Origin: Hydractinia symbiolongicarpus
Taxonomy: Eukaryota; Cnidaria; Hydrozoa; Anthoathecata; Hydractiniidae
DNA: 64,000 bases
NCBI RefSeq assembly: GCF_029227915.1
Contig: NC_079878.1
Span: 24,205,501 to 24,269,500, forward strand
Direction of reading: 5' to 3'
Part shown: in pieces, positions 61,123-64,000 of the stretch
How the letters are laid out: each line of letters opens with the position of its first letter
How positions within the stretch are numbered: position 1 is the first letter of the stretch
Program-made: the position numbers and the translations under genes
Notes under the pieces: model-generated
What the model was told of the DNA's origin: nothing
What the model saw: the letters and a program-made list of their open reading frames with translations, nothing else
Databases searched by the model: none

Positions 61123-61320
61123 GTTGAAACCCTAGCAGTTTGACATGAACTATCGCACGCTTCAGTGCTGGCCAAAGCTATCAAAACTACACTTAGCCCT
61201 GGGTAATTTTAAAAAAAATGTGGTTTTGCCTTATGATTTTCAGATTTTTGCTGCTGATATCAGCATATTTTGGGCCTCGAGTGCCACACCTCCGTATATA
61301 TAGGAGTTAATTATCTTTAA

Positions 61321-62400
61321 GCGTTTTTTAACGTTGAAGGAGGGGCGAACAGCGCGGGGAAATTCATGATGCCAGAGTTAATTTCAAAGACCAGATACGC
61401 TGGTCTGGAGTGTTTTGTAAAACATCTGTTCATAGAAGTTTGTGACAAAATACCATTTTTTTTCTCATCCATGAATGTGAGTGATTTTATAGCTCAGTAT
61501 TTTTACACATTTGCCAAACTGGTGGTTATATTCAGAATCAATATTAAATCTTTCTGTGTATTCTGATGGCAACGCATCGATGATCACGCTGTTTTATCAA
61601 AAATAATAAACAAGAAAAAAGTTAAAGATCAAAATAGCAAAATTGCTATTTGTTGAATAACACGACTTAAATATTTTTATTCTTTTACTGAACTGATTTA
61701 TGAGTAAATAAATAGAAAATAAGTTGCATGTTCGATTTGTTGTTGAAAGTTTCCGGTCTGTGTATTTATCGAATTTGGCGCCATCTTATCACAACAAACT
61801 TCATCGTTCGAAGCTGGAAATATGTTGTAAAAAAGAGAACCAAATTACGGAAAAAATATGTTGTAAAAAAGAGAACCAAATTACGGAAAAAATATTATTA
61901 TTGGCCATGACAGATATTTTTAAAGTTCCAAGAAGTATTAAGGAAGGTTATGAAATGCTGGATTACGATGTGTAAAATATTTTGGGTTATCTTCAGTTAA
62001 AAATATGGATATACAGTTATGAAAACTTTGTAAGATCTTGCTTGTAAGGAATATGGATATGATTTAGATTTGTGTTGCTACAAAATTTTTATAAGACTCG
62101 TACATTCTAGTGTGAGCCACGTGATATTTAAAAACGACGTTTTAAATCTTTATTAAAAAAAATAATTTACATAGAGGTGGCTAGCCACCGCAATGATGAA
62201 CTCAACCTGTTAGGTCTTTGGAAATAAGCTAGAGGTAGTACTCCTCTAGAGAAAATGCCTCTAAAAGCACAATTCTCCCTTTTTACAAGGAATTAATTAA
62301 AAAAATATATATATAAAAATAAAAAGGACACAACACATTTGAAAAGATGAACAGAACTTTAACCAAGGGGAGGTAGGTTTTGACCCAAATTCTAAACATA
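61321..62400. other. intergenic, with a 36-bp tandem duplication
   Basis: 61819-61854 is repeated exactly at 61855-61890 (AATATGTTGTAAAAAAGAGA...). A perfect palindrome GGTGGCTAGCCACC lies at 62176-62189. The two open stretches at 61366-61566 and 61724-61975 lack recognisable domains. No gene supported. Confidence 0.5.
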
Positions 62401-62408
62401 AGTACCCT

Positions 62409-62471
62409 GGATGTCTAGCTGAGTCACCTCGAAGAGGTCCGAGGACGGTCATCAGCAGAAACTAGACATCC
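62409..62471. other. structured hairpin with 10-bp perfect outer helix
   Basis: GGATGTCTAG (62409-62418) pairs exactly with CTAGACATCC (62462-62471). Inside is a second hairpin, ACCTC-GAA-GAGGT. On the minus strand the interior contains CTGATGA followed by CCG/CGG and ACCTC/GAGGT stems, reminiscent of a hammerhead but without the GAAA core. Confidence 0.5.
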
Positions 62472-62536
62472 CTATCTTCCTAAAATAAACTTTGACCACT
62501 TTCTGTTCAACTGTGCTATTCTTTGTTTTAAACTCA

Positions 62537-62790
62537 GGTAATAAGTGGAGTCGTTACTCTCCAAAGACAAGATTATGTATGATCAAACCCCCTTGCTAAT
62601 ATTTTTTTTTGACTGGGGTAATAAGTGGAGTCGTAACTCTCCAAAGACAAGACCTAGTATGATCAAACCACCTTGCTAATTTAATTTTTATTTGATTTTG
62701 TTTTTATTTTTGACTGGGGTAATAAGTGGAGTCGTCACTCTCCAAAGACAAGACTGAGTGTAGGCAAGCCCCCTTGCTGACTCATTCTGG
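62537..62790 (+). repeat. three tandem copies of a 65-bp conserved block
   Basis: Blocks start at 62537, 62617 and 62718. Each reads GGTAATAAGTGGAGTCGT, one variable base, ACTCTCCAAAGACAAGA, a variable stretch, then CCTTGCTAAT or CCTTGCTGAC. Spacers are variable T-rich runs. Confidence 0.85.
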
Positions 62791-62811
62791 TTAAAATATT
62801 CTTACCTCAGC

Positions 62812-63901
62812 TCTTCTAAAAAGAAAACATATGACTCGTGACTGTTAATAAGGCAGTCCTTACAGAAAATTACTGCTCTATCGTTGCAATGTACCCATCT
62901 GTGAACCATTTGGTCGAAGGCTATGGTTGTGTAGTGACCATTAATAAGTTGTCGCAACGGTTGATAATAGCCCTTAATTGAAAATGTTTACGAAATTTCA
63001 AATCTCCATCTACGGTAAAAGGTATGGAAAGGGTACCAGGGAAAGCAGTAATACGAGGGGCAATTTTTGACACAAGGCCGTTGGTACTGGCAAAATGTTT
63101 TAGCTATAAAATGAGATGGGAACCACACAACACTACCTCTTTTAACTAGAGAAGTTTGATGAGCGTTGCAAACATGGCAGAAGTAGGCATTAGTGTCTGA
63201 CAAGTCCTCGCTTTCCACGAAATTATCTAAGGAAGATTGTAACGTAGGGTGCAGAGAAAGTTGGATGCATGGTGCTATAACTTCTGAGAAGCTGGTAATA
63301 TGACATGAATTGCAAGTGGTTGATGTCTTGATGCCAATACTAGAAAGACTTCCAAGAATAGGAAAGTCTAATGAGAGACCAGGTAGAAAATATTCAAGAA
63401 CCTCGGGGAAGTCGTGCTGAGCAAAGATCTTAAACGCACTTTCCTTCGCAGCTGAGATATGATGTTTCATAGCACGCAAAAAATGGGAGGGGTCAACTGG
63501 ACTTCTAGAAACAGCCAAACTTTAAAGAACACCTACAAATTCTTCGCCTAACTTTGAGGTTGTTTTGCTGACAGAAATGGATTCTTTAACTTTTGGAAGG
63601 TTATAAAAACATTGTAAGATTGAGTTTGCATAACATGTGTTTCCCAAGTTTTTTAGACCGCTATTCCTAAAATCAGTGTTAGATGGCAATGCGACTGTTG
63701 TTTCAAAAGAACTTGTAGAAAGTTTTTCGGGTTTTTTGATTTTACAAGATTTTGTGTGACTTGCTGAAGATTTCTCAGGGTTTTTGATTTCTTACATTCC
63801 ATATTTGTAACAGAAGAAACTTCAGGAATGATTGGGGCCTTTTCAGGCTCAACCCAAGTGGTAGAATTTCGAGACATCCAGATGTAAAAAGAAGCACTCA
63901 T
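62812..63901 (-). pseudogene. ubiquitin-specific protease (USP/C19)-like gene, broken
   Basis: Cys box GLKNLGNTCYANSILQCF with the catalytic Cys codon at 63633-63635. Middle part: FLRAMKHHISAAKESAFKIF, QHDFPEVLEYFL, then paired Cys motifs CNSC and CHVC of the zinc-binding fingers. His box GHYTTIAFDQM at about 62939-62905, then HCNDRAV and SYVFFLEEL. These are the expected landmarks of a deubiquitinase catalytic domain in correct order, about 290 residues. Lesions: frame change near 63720 in an A run, TAA near 63522 between Cys box and middle, and further frame changes between 63130 and 62980. Single-exon, which fits a retrocopy or a transposon-borne USP; such genes occur in cnidarian mobile elements. 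The upstream end is near the window edge and may continue. Confidence 0.78.
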
Positions 63902-64000
63902 GGAGATAAATGTTAGTAATTTTAATAGGGAACATAAAGGCTTGTTAGGGAAACCAGGACGACGAAAACAGGTCCAAACTGATTCTGAACAGAAACCCCA

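Larger units (their letters stand above)
55433..61320. mobile_element. 5.9-kb two-gene DNA transposon, TTAA target site, convergent genes
   Basis: TTAA at 55433-55436 and 61317-61320 flanks inverted termini: left AGATAATTAACTCCTATATG and right, read inward, AGATAATTAACTCCTATATA. Inside are a plus-strand gene (55773-57528) with CXC-like repeats and a P2X7-ballast-like domain, and a minus-strand transposase-like gene (57588-61122). Their 3' ends are only 59 bp apart. TTAA targets are used by piggyBac and Kolobok. The termini do not start with CCC as in piggyBac, so a Kolobok-like relationship is my inference. A shorter relative sits at 47348-49031. Confidence 0.85.

Noticed and set aside
55433-61320. 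piggyBac assignment based on TTAA
   Set aside because: The termini lack the CCC start, and the transposase-like motifs (GDCQLDSPG, TDAH, C/H insertion) do not resemble piggyBac that I know; a Kolobok-like relation is preferred but unproven.
62409-62471. Active hammerhead ribozyme
   Set aside because: CTGATGA and helices are suggestive on the minus strand, but the required GAAA core between stems II and III is missing.

Overview
The window is AT-rich eukaryotic DNA with small exons, GT-AG introns and long stretches of decayed transposons. The host genes are animal genes and the mobile-element mix (CR1-like LINEs, DIRS, Penelope, BEL, Polinton, USP-bearing and P2X7-domain elements) is typical of cnidarians. 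A hydrozoan-like cnidarian is my best guess; this is inference, not shown directly.

Host genes lie mainly at the left end. Positions 272-9305 (+) hold a 17-exon lysophospholipid acyltransferase of the MBOAT5/LPCAT3 type, complete at about 490 residues with a KKxx ER-retrieval tail. Positions 10517-11546 (+) hold a two-exon CDP-alcohol phosphatidyltransferase related to PI synthase. These two neighbours could both act in ER phospholipid synthesis and remodelling. A 25-bp minisatellite follows at 11690-12165. Positions 12435-16321 (+) hold an eight-exon SPAG7 orthologue with an R3H domain. A fourth host gene, a single-coding-exon claudin/PMP22-like four-TM protein, lies at 54170-54655 (-).

From about 17 kb to 47 kb the DNA is a transposon graveyard: a pogo-like MITE (17272-17890), a nearly whole non-LTR retrotransposon with an SGNH-hydrolase ORF1 (20284-24779, -), a degenerate DIRS tyrosine-recombinase retrotransposon (25044-28302, -), a truncated LINE (35430-36390, +), a truncated Penelope-like element with a tRNA-like sequence at its head and hammerhead-like motifs on both flanks (37440-39024, -), a BEL/Pao protease fragment, a decayed Polinton (39480-42650, -) and several foldback elements.

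The most interesting object is at 55433-61320. It is a 5.9-kb unit bounded by TTAA and by matching terminal inverted repeats, carrying two convergent, intron-containing genes. One encodes a DDE-type transposase-like protein. The other encodes cysteine-rich CXC-like repeats followed by a domain resembling the cytoplasmic ballast of the P2X7 receptor. A 1.7-kb relative with the same ends and TTAA borders lies at 47348-49031. Both genes of the 5.9-kb copy carry nonsense or frame lesions, so this copy is probably dead, but the arrangement looks like a two-gene cut-and-paste transposon family.

The right edge (62812-63901, -) holds a broken ubiquitin-specific-protease-like gene. Exon boundaries were placed by eye from splice consensus and reading-frame continuity; homology calls rest on recognised motifs, not on a database search.
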